A stretch of DNA of 64,000 bases, taken from positions 1-64,000 of the forward strand of contig JAEYRB010000007.1 in NCBI GenBank assembly GCA_023409735.1, in the 5' to 3' direction. Below are positions 1 to 8,416 of this stretch, in pieces. Numbering within the stretch: the stretch's first letter is position 1; each line of letters opens with the position of its first letter. The notes under the pieces were generated by a model. The model made no database searches, was not told the origin of the DNA, and saw only the letters and a program-made list of their open reading frames with translations. The translations under genes and the position numbers were made by a program. Source of the DNA: Bacillota bacterium (GTDB lineage Bacteria > Bacillota > Clostridia > Acetivibrionales > DTU013).

Positions 1-58
1 GTAGCGCTGTGATAATATTCTTTTTTCCTTCACTCATTGTTTCGCGTCTTTTTGCCAT
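1..58 (-). CDS. IS256-family (mutator) transposase, N-terminus only
   Basis: Only the first 19 codons are inside the window. They read MAKRRETMSEGKKNIITAL, and the ATG at 58 is preceded by a GGAGG ribosome site. This Lys-rich start resembles clostridial IS256-type transposases, whose DDE catalytic core would lie beyond the window edge. Family membership is inferred from remembered N-termini, so the call is moderate. The insertion sequence end should lie somewhere between this start and the amidase gene at 373; I could not recognise a terminal inverted repeat. Confidence 0.55.
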   Translation of the reverse strand, partial: MAKRRETMSEGKKNIITAL

Positions 59-69
59 AAAAAAGCCTC

Positions 70-93
70 CTATGATTTTATATTTTATCATAG
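70..93 (-). promoter_or_regulatory. Hairpin just upstream of the transposase ribosome site
   Basis: CTATGAT and ATCATAG form a seven-pair stem around an A/T loop. On the minus strand it ends directly at the GGAGG of the transposase, so it could limit translation or block read-through. This is inference from position only. Confidence 0.35.
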
Positions 94-254
94 AAAGCTT
101 ATTTTACAGACTTTTCTTCACAGGCTCGCTCTCGTGATAATCTACGTAGAGCTTTTCATATTGTTTACTTTCCACTACATTACTTATGTTTTACTACTGG
201 CTGCACTTTTACCACTGCCAATCGCCTCTTCAATGACTATGCCTATAGGATACT

Positions 255-325
255 TACACCTATACCTGCGCCTATACCGCTTTGCTGTACCTGTAGCTTT
301 GCTGCGCCTGTACCGCTGCCCCCTC
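255..325. repeat. Degenerate short repeat near the amidase 3' end
   Basis: The stretch repeats variants of GCGCCTATACCGCTTTGCTG, with pieces such as CGCCTGTACCGCTGCC following. The period is roughly 17 to 19 bp and the copies are imperfect. It lies in the gap between the transposase start and the amidase stop codon. An open frame runs through it on the plus strand but shows no protein family. Confidence 0.4.
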
Positions 326-372
326 TCTTTCCTTTGTGCACCTTCCGCAATCCGAATGGGTACATATGCACC

Positions 373-1137
373 TTATTCCGTTGACTTACTTTCATACTCC
401 TTAACAGCTGATAGTATTGCTAGCGCACAATTATCTTGTCCTTTGTCAGTTTCGAGATACCTGCTATCCTCTAAATTGCTTAAGAAGCCAAGCTCAACAA
501 GTACCGCAGGAGCATTTGTGTTTATTAAAACATAAAGGGATCCATCGTCCTCATACTTAATTCCCCTATCCTTCGTAAACCCAATACCGGACATCTGCCT
601 ACTGACACATTTTGCAAGCCTCTCACCATTATATCCCTTAAACCTGCACCATACTTCGGTACCTTTTGTTTTCTTGCTTCTTTCATCAAAATTACAGTGG
701 ATGGAGATAAAAATATCTGCATCAGCTTCATTTGAAATATCACACCTTGCCTTTAGGTCCTCCTTCTGATTGCTTCCCTTTGCTTCATCTGAGTCTCGTG
801 TGTATATCACCTCATATCCTTCTTCTTCCAGGAGCTTGCCCGCCTTCAGAGCCACTGACAAATTTAGCTCCTTCTCTGTAAAGCCAAGAACACTTTCTGT
901 TCCCGCATCGTGTCCACCATGTCCGGCATCAAGACATACCTTAAGCCTGCCACTATTAGCACTGCTGTCTTCCCTGGAGTTATTCTGCTGAATATCGGGA
1001 TTAAGAAGTTCCAAATTAACAGGAAGCTTATCTCCATATGTACCATTTTTTTGTAAGACCCATATTACAAAGCATACAGATAATATAACAAATAAAAAAA
1101 TGTAAAATCTATTTTTGAGCTTTCTCTTTTTCCCCAT
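373..1137 (-). CDS. N-acetylmuramoyl-L-alanine amidase (Amidase_3 family)
   Basis: A 254-residue protein that should cleave the amide bond between N-acetylmuramic acid and L-alanine in peptidoglycan. Residues 12-29 form one hydrophobic segment (signal anchor). The catalytic domain follows from about residue 65: DAGHGGHDAGTES carries the first zinc His, EKELNLSVALK the zinc Glu, SIHCNF the second zinc His, and VELGFLSN the catalytic Glu. All expected residues are present and the length fits a membrane-anchored single-domain amidase such as CwlD. Whether it acts on spore cortex or vegetative wall cannot be read from the sequence. A GAGGTC ribosome site precedes the ATG at 1137. It stands alone, with repeat-rich DNA on both sides. 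Confidence 0.88.
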   Translation of the reverse strand: MGKKRKLKNRFYIFLFVILSVCFVIWVLQKNGTYGDKLPVNLELLNPDIQQNNSREDSSANSGRLKVCLDAGHGGHDAGTESVLGFTEKELNLSVALKAGKLLEEEGYEVIYTRDSDEAKGSNQKEDLKARCDISNEADADIFISIHCNFDERSKKTKGTEVWCRFKGYNGERLAKCVSRQMSGIGFTKDRGIKYEDDGSLYVLINTNAPAVLVELGFLSNLEDSRYLETDKGQDNCALAILSAVKEYESKSTE

Positions 1138-2022
1138 TATTATTTATGACCTCAGTATTTTCAACAAATTCGTTTCCATAAGCATATGTTTAATATCTTT
1201 TAGTTTAATAATAGCATCAAAAATATATCTTTAAAATAAGACCTGCAATAAATTTACAAAATATTAAGATAATATTAAGATATTCATACATAAACGAACT
1301 GACTTAGAACAAGAATAATAAGTTCCACAAACACTTAGTTAAAATAGTTGAGAATACATTTAAGCATTACCTTTTAAAAAGCTATGTATAGCAATACTGT
1401 AGTGAATCAAAAGGGAAATCATATAATATCTTTTCTTGTATACCATGTTCAGTTTTTCAACTACGGGACGCTCTTTCCAAAATGCTCGTATATTTTGAGC
1501 AAAATTTCAACTACGGTACACTATTATATGTTAATTTATGGATATATTACACGAATAACACTTAAAATATTGAAGCCAATCAATAAAATTGCCAAATAAT
1601 GTTAATTAATTGTGTCCTACTTGAAAAAGTACACATTTTAACCAATTTTTTGAAGGTTTTGTCCCCTACTCGATTTTTTGCTCACTTATTTACATTGTAT
1701 TTGAGAAAGATTTTGTTCGAGACAGCATTTTTTTCGAGATAGCACTCACTTTATTGAGGTAGCACTTCATTTGATACGTCACTTTATTGAAACAGCACTT
1801 CATTTGAGACATCACTTTATTTGAGGCAGCACTTCATTTGAAATAGCATTTTTAAAAAAGCACTTATTTTAAAAGCTATAAGATATGCGAATTCGTGAGT
1901 CTATCATGGTACACATGGCTTTCTTATTGAAAATGAACATTCAGTATTATATAGTATATGTAATCAAACATTTCGGAAGCATAAGTAATATCACCTAAAG
2001 AAAGGTATATGGAGGCTTGAGA
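1138..2022. other. Long AT-rich intergenic region with repeats
   Basis: I see no convincing gene in these 885 bases. A 12-bp word, TTTCAACTACGG, occurs twice (near 1456 and 1505) on either side of a TGCTC/GAGCA hairpin. A 17-bp minisatellite occupies about 1716-1875. Promoters for the divergent amidase and pepT genes must lie here, but none stands out. Confidence 0.5.
1716..1875. repeat. 17-bp minisatellite, about nine degenerate units
   Basis: Units approximate TTGAGACAGCACTTCAT. Successive copies vary mainly in the GAGACAG part (GAGATAG, GAGGTAG, GAAACAG, GAGGCAG, GAAATAG), and the array decays at both ends. Units alternate between CAGCACTTCAT and CATCACTTTAT forms, which suggests an older doublet of about 34 bp. 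The array lies upstream of pepT and encodes nothing recognisable. Confidence 0.75.
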
Positions 2023-3252
2023 ATGAAGAATTTAACCGAAAGATTTTTACGATATGCTAGAATAGATACTGCATCAGGCGAAAGCACCGGTACTCATCCC
2101 AGTACACAAAAGCAACTACATTTTGCTCAAAAGCTGGCAGAGGAGCTAAAGCAAATCGGTCTTGAGGAAGTTCAGGTCAGCAGCTTCTGCTATGTAACAG
2201 CTACTCTTTCCTCTAACACAGATGCAGCTATTCCTGTTATTGGTTTTATAGCTCATATGGATACAAGTCCGGAAATGTCGGGCGAAAATGTCAATCCCAA
2301 AGTTATTGAAAATTATGACGGCAGTGATATTACACTTAATCCGGAGAAACATATTGTTATGTCAACTACTGATTTTCCATCACTGCTTCGCTGCAAAGGA
2401 CAAAGCCTTATCGTCACTGACGGCTGCACTCTTCTGGGCGCTGACGACAAAGCTGGCATTGCCGAGATAGTAACTGCAATGGAGTTTCTAATGAATCATC
2501 CTGAAATAAAGCATGGCAAGCTTCGCATCTGCTTCACACCAGATGAGGAAATTGGCGAAGGCGCCGACAACTTCGATACAGACAGCTTTGGCGCTGATTT
2601 TGCATATACACTGGACGGAGACGAGCTGGGCTCACTTGAATATGAAAACTTCAATGCAGCTGCTGCTCATATTGTTATTAACGGTAAAAGCATCCATCCG
2701 GGTAGCGCTAAAAACAAAATGCTGAACTCAATGCTAATAGCTATGGAATTCAACAGTATGCTGCCTTCCTCTGAAACGCCTTCCCACACCGAAGGTTATG
2801 AGGGCTTTTACCATCTGGAATCAATATCAGGCAGTGTTGAGAAAACAACCATGTACTATATTATAAGAGATCACAATATGGAAGCTTTCCTTGCCAGGAA
2901 AAACAGGATAACTGCTATTACCTCATATCTCAATGAAAAGTATGGCAGCAATACGTTGGAGCTGAAGCTGAAGGATCAGTATTACAATATGAAGGAAAAA
3001 ATCTTGCCCGTCTTTGAAGTAGTGGAGCTAGCAAAGCAAGCCATGGTAAAATGCGGTATTGTTCCTGTGGAAAAGCCAATAAGAGGTGGCACAGACGGTT
3101 CCAGACTCACCTATATGGGACTGCCAACTCCTAACCTTTTCACCGGTGGGACAAATTTCCACGGCAAATATGAGTATATTTCAATAGATTCCATGGAAAA
3201 GGCTACAGAGGTTATCGTAGAAATCGCCCGGTTAGCTGCAGAAGGCAAGTAA
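2023..3252 (+). CDS. pepT: Peptidase T (tripeptide aminopeptidase)
   Basis: This 409-residue M20B metallopeptidase releases the N-terminal residue from tripeptides in the cytoplasm. Zinc-site motifs are visible in order: GFIAHMDTSPEMSG near residue 85, LGADDKAGIAEIV near 145, FTPDEEIGEGADNFD near 180, DGDELGSLEYENF near 205, and GGTDGSRLTYMGLPTPNLFTG near 365, followed by HGKYEYIS. Length matches the family (E. coli PepT is about 408). I chose the ATG at 2023 rather than the in-frame TTG at 2017 because GGAGG at 2011-2015 is correctly spaced only for the ATG. The gene appears monocistronic. Confidence 0.95.
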   Translation: MKNLTERFLRYARIDTASGESTGTHPSTQKQLHFAQKLAEELKQIGLEEVQVSSFCYVTATLSSNTDAAIPVIGFIAHMDTSPEMSGENVNPKVIENYDGSDITLNPEKHIVMSTTDFPSLLRCKGQSLIVTDGCTLLGADDKAGIAEIVTAMEFLMNHPEIKHGKLRICFTPDEEIGEGADNFDTDSFGADFAYTLDGDELGSLEYENFNAAAAHIVINGKSIHPGSAKNKMLNSMLIAMEFNSMLPSSETPSHTEGYEGFYHLESISGSVEKTTMYYIIRDHNMEAFLARKNRITAITSYLNEKYGSNTLELKLKDQYYNMKEKILPVFEVVELAKQAMVKCGIVPVEKPIRGGTDGSRLTYMGLPTPNLFTGGTNFHGKYEYISIDSMEKATEVIVEIARLAAEGK

Positions 3253-3576
3253 AGCAATGCACACCACTTTTCATAATTAATTGCCCCGATTTTACTGTTC
3301 ACTCTGATACTATTCTTTGATCAGCCAGGCCTATATTGTTCACTGAAACCGAATCAGCAGATTGCTGTGATGCAGCCTTCTGCTGCTTTGCCTTTCTATG
3401 TATAGATGTACGACATAAGTGTGTAATTTGATTTGTAATAACAAATAATGATAGATATATAATGCTCCTAGCAGTTGATATAAATGCTCCTGGCAGCATA
3501 TAGCAATCAAAAATTTTTATAAAAATGTGTGACCATTATATATTCATATGCGTGTTATATATGAGGAGGAAATAAT
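3253..3576. other. Intergenic region, no gene seen
   Basis: These 324 bases between pepT and the sigma factor gene contain an open frame on the minus strand without family features. A short direct repeat (AATGCTCCT followed by AGCAG or GGCAG) lies near 3460-3495. The last 60 bases are very AT-rich and end in GAGGAGG, the ribosome site of the sigma gene. No clear sigma-A or ECF promoter could be assigned. Confidence 0.4.
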
Positions 3577-4071
3577 TTGCCTAAAGCTGCACGCGAAAAA
3601 GCGGATATCAGCGCCGTGTATAGCAACTATGCGGACATGCTGTTTCGAATAGCCTACTCTATAACTCTTTCAATGGATGACGCTCAGGATGCAGTACATG
3701 AGGTATTTGTAGCATACCTTGGAAAATTGCCTGATTTCAGGGACGCTGAACATGAGAAGGCCTGGTTCGTTAGGGCTACAATAAATAAATGCCGTGATCA
3801 TCTGCGCAGAAGAAAGGTAAGGTCGTACACCCCCCTCCAAGAGGTTGCTGAAATCCCTGCCGAAAGCATCGAGAGCAGAGATGCTTTCAAAGAGGTATTG
3901 AAGCTTCCGGAGAAGTACAAGATAGTGATACTGCTCCACTATTTTGAGGGATATGGAATATCCGAAATCTCATCAGCGCTAAGCATTTCATCCTCAGCAG
4001 TCAAAATGCGGCTGGCTCGTGGGCGGGAAATGCTAAGATTTGCCCTGGAAGGAGATAAAGCAGATATATGA
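3577..4071 (+). CDS. ECF-type RNA polymerase sigma factor
   Basis: This 164-residue sigma-70 relative has only regions 2 and 4, the hallmark of extracytoplasmic-function sigma factors. Region 2 runs from about residue 10 to 80 (YADMLFRIAYSITLSMDDAQD, then VHEVFVAYL). Region 4 lies at about 105-160 with the helix-turn-helix in ILLHYFEGYGISEISSALS and SSAVKMRLARGREML. The start is TTG, preceded by GAGGAGG at ideal distance. Its stop overlaps the next gene (ATGA), so the partner protein is translationally coupled. It probably activates this operon and other targets in response to an envelope signal; the signal is unknown. Confidence 0.92.
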   Translation: MPKAAREKADISAVYSNYADMLFRIAYSITLSMDDAQDAVHEVFVAYLGKLPDFRDAEHEKAWFVRATINKCRDHLRRRKVRSYTPLQEVAEIPAESIESRDAFKEVLKLPEKYKIVILLHYFEGYGISEISSALSISSSAVKMRLARGREMLRFALEGDKADI

Positions 4072-4658
4072 TCGATAAAAAAGCAGTTGGTGAAATATAT
4101 AAAAGCATTAAAGCACCTGACAGTCTCAGGAAGAGAGTTATGAGTATTGAGGTGCCTGAAGGAAAAACGGTTTTGTTTTTTACCAGGTACCGTTCAGCAA
4201 CGGCTGTGGCTGCAAGCCTGATTCTCATCATAGCAGCTGTTCTGATGGTCGCAGGAAACTATTATTCGGTGGGCCTTAGTGTAAATGGGCAGGCAATCGG
4301 AACGAGCCCGGCAGCTATTGCCGCCGATATAAATGCAAAGGCAGTACAACCGACACTTACCACTAATACAGAGCTGTCTGTCCCGCTGGACATCAATGTA
4401 AAGGCACAGGCTACAGTCAGCATTGAGGAAGGGTACCTTTCCATCAACGGAAAGAAATCGGTAGTACTAACAGCTGACAGCGGCAATGCTGTCACATGGC
4501 TTTTGCCGGAATACAATAGGGACTCTGTGTATTCCCTCCGCATTTCAACAGCCTATAAAAAGCAAAGCTACCAGCTTTACTTTGATAATGGGCAAAACAA
4601 CTGGGTAATAAAAGCAAGTAAAAAAACAAAAAATAACAGTAAAAAGGAGAATAATTAA
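4068..4658 (+). CDS. Putative anti-sigma factor, single-pass membrane protein
   Basis: Position decides this call: the ATG overlaps the stop of the ECF sigma gene by four bases. The 196-residue protein has a charged cytoplasmic N-terminus of about 45 residues (APDSLRKRVMSIEVPEGKT), one membrane helix at about 47-66 (ATAVAASLILIIAAVLMVAG), and an extracytoplasmic beta-rich domain. The N-terminal part resembles the short sigma-binding segments of Firmicutes anti-sigma factors that lack the zinc motif HxxxCxxC. The outer domain is not recognised. A regulated-proteolysis substrate is possible, but that is inference. Confidence 0.65.
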   Translation: MIDKKAVGEIYKSIKAPDSLRKRVMSIEVPEGKTVLFFTRYRSATAVAASLILIIAAVLMVAGNYYSVGLSVNGQAIGTSPAAIAADINAKAVQPTLTTNTELSVPLDINVKAQATVSIEEGYLSINGKKSVVLTADSGNAVTWLLPEYNRDSVYSLRISTAYKKQSYQLYFDNGQNNWVIKASKKTKNNSKKENN

Positions 4659-4659
4659 A

Positions 4660-5250
4660 ATGAAAAAATTATTAGCACTCATTATGGTAGCAATTATTGT
4701 GGTAATGGCATTTGCAGCCTGCGGCAATAAGAACGCAGGTGAAAATACTCCGGCTGAGTCAACAGGTACAACAGAACAAACAACAACGGAAAATGAAGGC
4801 AAAGCAGAAGGTAATGATCTTTCAGCCTCCTCGCCTTCAGAGATAATAGATCTCATTTATGCTCAGAAGAGTCCTGAACTGAAGATTCAGACAATGGATG
4901 TGGATCTTTCTGACGCAGATGCTGTCAAGTCCTACACAGGCCTTGATGATGCCAGTCCTATAAAGGAAGCAGCTGCCTCCGAGGCTCTGATAGGCTCCCA
5001 GGCATACTCCCTTGTGCTTGTTAGGGTAAAGGATGCTGCTGACGCAGAAACAGTGGCTAATAAAATGTACAGCGGAATAGATCCGAGGAAGTGGATATGT
5101 GTTGAAGCTGATGATATGAACGTTGCATATAGCGGCGATCTGGTAATGCTTATAATGCTTCAGTCTAATTTTGAGAACATATCCTCTGAGGATATTGTTA
5201 ACGCCTTTAAAACAGTTGTGGGCACTGATGTAACCCTTGTTTCAAAGTAG
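4660..5250 (+). CDS. DUF4358-like lipoprotein
   Basis: The 196-residue protein starts with a lipoprotein signal: positively charged MKKLL, a hydrophobic core, then the lipobox AFAAC with Cys at residue 21. A Thr/Glu-rich linker follows to about residue 55. The remaining domain (SEIIDLIYAQKSPELKI, later YTGLDDASPIKEAAASEALI) matches my memory of DUF4358, found in clostridia beside MBOAT and DHHW acetylation genes. It begins one base after the anti-sigma stop, so it is in the same operon. A surface-anchored accessory role in acetylation or signal sensing is a reasonable inference; no enzymatic motif is visible. Confidence 0.7.
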   Translation: MKKLLALIMVAIIVVMAFAACGNKNAGENTPAESTGTTEQTTTENEGKAEGNDLSASSPSEIIDLIYAQKSPELKIQTMDVDLSDADAVKSYTGLDDASPIKEAAASEALIGSQAYSLVLVRVKDAADAETVANKMYSGIDPRKWICVEADDMNVAYSGDLVMLIMLQSNFENISSEDIVNAFKTVVGTDVTLVSK

Positions 5251-5343
5251 GGCATTTAAGGATGCAGCCTTTAGAATAGTTAAGTATGCAGCTAAGGCAA
5301 TTGCGATGTATCCATAAAATGATTTAGTTACATGATATATTGT

Positions 5344-5437
5344 GACTTTCAACATGTTCATGTGCAATATATCGTACAGCAGGATATGATGACTTTCTAC
5401 AGGTTCATCTGCAATATATCGTACAGCGGAACTTCAA
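5344..5437. repeat. 47-bp imperfect tandem duplication
   Basis: GACTTTCAACATGTTCATGT at 5344 recurs as GACTTTCTACAGGTTCATCT at 5391. Both copies continue into the shared GCAATATATCGTACAGC. The period is 47 bp. It sits in the 238-bp gap between the lipoprotein gene and the MBOAT gene. Confidence 0.85.
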
Positions 5438-5488
5438 ATATGGCACATCGCAAATGCCCCTATGCAGGAAAGGATATGGTAAATAAGG

Positions 5489-6892
5489 ATGCTATTTTCC
5501 AGTATATCATTCTTATATTGTTTTCTACCATTGGTGCTGATATTGTTCTTTTTGGCACCAAAAAAGCTGAAAAATAGTGTTCTGCTTGTGGCAAGCCTTG
5601 CCTTCTATGCATGGGGGGAGCCCAGGTATGTGTTATTAATGGCCATATCCATCATCTGCGGATATGTCTTCGGAATACTTATAGAAAAAAATAAAAGCAA
5701 AAATAGTGCAAGGCTTTTCCTTGTACTGTCGATTATAATCAGCCTGGGGCTTTTGGCTTATTTTAAATATGCTGATTTCTTTATTGAGAACTTCAACACG
5801 ATTACCGGTCTGTCTGTGCCTCTGTTAAAGCTGGCTTTGCCCATAGGCATCAGCTTCTACACCTTTCAGTTGCTCAGCTATACCGTGGATGTTTATCGCG
5901 GTGATGCAGCCGCACAGAAGAACATTATTGATTTTGCAGCGTATGTAGCATTGTTCCCTCAGCTTATTGCGGGTCCCATAGTCCGTTATGTGGATATTGC
6001 CCCCGAGTTGGAGGAGCATACTGTCAGTTTTGAAAAAATTCATTCAGGTACAATTAGATTTATAATAGGTTTATCAAAGAAGGTGCTTATCGCCAATGCC
6101 CTTGGTGAACTGTGTGACAGCTTCCGTTCCTCCGCAGACAAATCTATTCTCTTTTACTGGATATACGCCATTGCATTCTCGCTACATATTTATTATGATT
6201 TCTCCGGTTATAGTGATATGGCAATAGGACTTGGAAGAATATTTGGATTCAGCTTTCTTGAGAACTTTAATTATCCTTATATCTCTAAGAGCATTACCGA
6301 GTTCTGGCGCCGTTGGCATATGTCCCTCGGCTCCTGGTTCAGAGATTATGTATACATTCCCATGGGGGGCAACAGAACCACTAAGACAAGATGGCTCTTC
6401 AATATACTTGTAGTATGGATGCTTACCGGCTTCTGGCATGGTGCAGAATGGAACTTTATCATATGGGGCCTTATGTTTGCCATTCTTCTGATAATAGAAA
6501 AGCTGTGGCTTGGAAAGCTTATTGCAAAGGCTCCGGCCTTCCTGTCACACATATATGTAATGTTTTTCGTGGTTTTAAGCTTTGTGATATTTAATGCAGA
6601 TGGTATGGGACAGGCATTATCTGACCTTGGAGCAATGTTGGGAGCAGCTTCTCTGCCGTTTGCCACCACTGAAACGGTATATACCCTTTCCAGCTACTGG
6701 TTTATTATGCTTATAGCTGCCATTGGTGCGACCCCTATTGTAGCATCAGCCGCAAAGAAGCTTAATACCTCACGATTAGGAGAAAGAGTACTTACTGCTG
6801 CTGAACCGGCAGTAATAGCAGCACTTCTGCTGGTAATCACTGCATACCTGGTGGATGGCTCGTTCAATCCGTTCCTGTATTTTAGATTTTAG
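5489..6892 (+). CDS. MBOAT-family O-acyltransferase (AlgI/DltB type)
   Basis: This 467-residue polytopic membrane protein should move an acetyl group across the membrane for transfer to an extracellular glycan. About ten hydrophobic segments alternate with typical MBOAT signatures: YSDMAIGLGRIFGFSF, then NYPYISKSITEFWRRWHMSL, FRDYVYIPMGGNR, and GFWHGAEWNFIIWG with the catalytic His near residue 322. Length and motif order match AlgI. The start ATG at 5489 has only weak ribosome-site homology (AGGAAAGGAT lies about 14 bases upstream). The target polymer cannot be read from the sequence; there are no alginate genes nearby. Confidence 0.93.
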   Translation: MLFSSISFLYCFLPLVLILFFLAPKKLKNSVLLVASLAFYAWGEPRYVLLMAISIICGYVFGILIEKNKSKNSARLFLVLSIIISLGLLAYFKYADFFIENFNTITGLSVPLLKLALPIGISFYTFQLLSYTVDVYRGDAAAQKNIIDFAAYVALFPQLIAGPIVRYVDIAPELEEHTVSFEKIHSGTIRFIIGLSKKVLIANALGELCDSFRSSADKSILFYWIYAIAFSLHIYYDFSGYSDMAIGLGRIFGFSFLENFNYPYISKSITEFWRRWHMSLGSWFRDYVYIPMGGNRTTKTRWLFNILVVWMLTGFWHGAEWNFIIWGLMFAILLIIEKLWLGKLIAKAPAFLSHIYVMFFVVLSFVIFNADGMGQALSDLGAMLGAASLPFATTETVYTLSSYWFIMLIAAIGATPIVASAAKKLNTSRLGERVLTAAEPAVIAALLLVITAYLVDGSFNPFLYFRF

Positions 6893-6909
6893 CAAAGGGC
6901 TATGGAATT

Positions 6910-8016
6910 ATGAAAATAAAAGCCAGAAATATAACAACCATATTTATTACAGCGGCTCTGGTATTAAGTCTCAGTATCGCCGGTCTGCTGCTGCCCGATA
7001 AGGAAATCTCCGGAAGCGAACGCCGTAAGCTCAAGCAGCTACCTTCGCTCAACTGGAATACACTGCTTTCAGGCAGCTTTATGAAGAACTTTGAAGACTA
7101 TTCTCTCGATCAATTTCCCGGCAGAGACTCCTTTCGAAGGCTTAAGGCCTTTTGCCGCTTCAATATCTTCGGACAGAAGGATAACAACGGGATATATATT
7201 GAAAACGGTTATGCTGCTAAACTGGAATATCCATTGAACGAGGACAGCTTAAATAAGGCTCTTGGGAAGCTCCGCTATCTCTATGAAAAATATTTTGAAG
7301 GTACAGATGCCAACATATATGCGGCTGTCGTACCTGATAAAGGCTATTTCCTTGCAGACAAAAATGGTTATCCTACAATGGACTATAACAAGCTTTTTTC
7401 AGTTTTTTCTCAACGGCTGGACTTTGCTAATGTTATAGACCTTACCAAGGTGCTTGATATCGAGGATTACTATAAAACAGACACTCACTGGAGGCAGGAA
7501 AAAATAAATGAGGCCGCAAGGCTTATAGCTGAAAAAATGGGCTCTGGAGCTGACTTCTCAGGAAAATACACAATTGAGAAGGCACCAATAACCTTTTATG
7601 GAGTATACTACGGTCAATCCGCATTGCCATTAAAGGGAGAAGAGCTGTACTACCTGAGAAACGACACTATTGACGGCTGTACTGTTTACAACTATGAAAC
7701 CGATGCTGTTAAAGGCATATATGACATGGATAAGCTTAAAGGCAAGGATCCCTACGAAATGTTTCTCTCTGGCTCAGCGGCACTGCTGAAAATAACAAAT
7801 CCTACAGCAGCAACCAATAAAACTCTTACCGTATTTCGTGATTCCTTCGCAAGCAGCCTTGTGCCGCTGCTTGCAGAATGCTACAGCGAAATTACACTGG
7901 TTGATATAAGATATGTAGCCAGCGACTATATTGAAAAGGTTTGTGAGCTTAAGAGCGATGACGTTCTGTTTCTATACAGCACGTTGATTCTCAATGACAG
8001 CTATACACTGAAATAG
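6910..8016 (+). CDS. DHHW-family exported protein (AlgJ/AlgX-like acetyltransferase partner)
   Basis: The 368-residue protein starts with a signal anchor (residues 8-27) followed by SGSERRKLKQLPSLNW, a characteristic opening of the DHHW family. The core carries DYYKTDTHWRQEKINEAARL (the Asp-x-His motif) and LTVFRDSFASSLVPLLAE, where the Ser in RDSF corresponds to the SGNH-type nucleophile. Family knowledge: these proteins accept the acetyl group exported by the neighbouring MBOAT and place it on a secreted polymer. The gene begins 17 bases after the MBOAT stop. Its last codons are repeated about 70 bp downstream. Confidence 0.85.
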   Translation: MKIKARNITTIFITAALVLSLSIAGLLLPDKEISGSERRKLKQLPSLNWNTLLSGSFMKNFEDYSLDQFPGRDSFRRLKAFCRFNIFGQKDNNGIYIENGYAAKLEYPLNEDSLNKALGKLRYLYEKYFEGTDANIYAAVVPDKGYFLADKNGYPTMDYNKLFSVFSQRLDFANVIDLTKVLDIEDYYKTDTHWRQEKINEAARLIAEKMGSGADFSGKYTIEKAPITFYGVYYGQSALPLKGEELYYLRNDTIDGCTVYNYETDAVKGIYDMDKLKGKDPYEMFLSGSAALLKITNPTAATNKTLTVFRDSFASSLVPLLAECYSEITLVDIRYVASDYIEKVCELKSDDVLFLYSTLILNDSYTLK

Positions 8017-8105
8017 CGGCTGTGAAGTAGAAGACAGTCACCAGGTGCTGGTAATTGTAGCCAAATGGAGTGATCCATTGAAATAACGACTGTGAAGTAG
8101 AACAC
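8005..8105. repeat. 70-bp-spaced duplication copying the 3' end of the DHHW gene
   Basis: The end of the gene and its stop, CTGAAATAGCGGCTGTGAAG at 8008, recurs as TTGAAATAACGACTGTGAAG at 8078. Both copies continue as TAGAA. The second copy lies in non-coding DNA. Confidence 0.75.
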
Positions 8106-8162
8106 ACCTGCGACTGCCATTGTTGACACTGTTGTTATAACGCATTAGTTCAATTGAAAAAG

Positions 8163-8227
8163 CTTCGTTTGTAGAATCATTTTTTTGTTACTGCGTTTCA
8201 ACGAGGCTGCTATCTGGTTCTCGTTCA
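8163..8227. repeat. Dispersed two-hairpin repeat, family A copy 1
   Basis: First hairpin GTAG...CTGC (with a G-U pair), linker GTTTCA, second hairpin ACGAG...CTCGT. This is the most diverged full copy and lacks the TATAA tail. See the copies at 15569, 15671 and 49235. Confidence 0.6.
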
Positions 8228-8270
8228 GGCCTGGGACAATGTACCTGTCCTCCTTTGTCCCAGTAAGAAA

Positions 8271-8311
8271 AAACCGGGAGTATCACTTTCGACACTCTCG
8301 GTTTCTTTTTT
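8271..8311. terminator. Rho-independent terminator, bidirectional
   Basis: AAACCGGGAGTATC pairs with GACACTCTCGGTTT around a short ACTTTC loop. An A-run precedes and a T-run follows, so it can serve the plus-strand acetylation operon and the minus-strand flotillin operon that converge here. Confidence 0.88.
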
Positions 8312-8416
8312 ACACATGTACTTTATATTAATCTCTCGTTTTACTGTTTTATACTGCACATGCTTGCAGCGTTATTACTATATAAGCCACTCCTTTAGTT
8401 GCACATAGTAACATTA

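Noticed and set aside
1450..1520. Two TTTCAACTACGG words about 50 bp apart, as in a CRISPR array
   Set aside because: There are only two copies, the intervening DNA holds a hairpin, and no further units or cas genes are present.
5332..5577. 81-residue plus-strand frame upstream of the MBOAT gene
   Set aside because: It consists mainly of the 47-bp duplication and runs into the MBOAT start in another frame.
8231..8263. CTGGGACAA/TTTGTCCCAG hairpin as an insertion sequence end
   Set aside because: There is no matching second end or transposase; it may simply be part of the terminator region.
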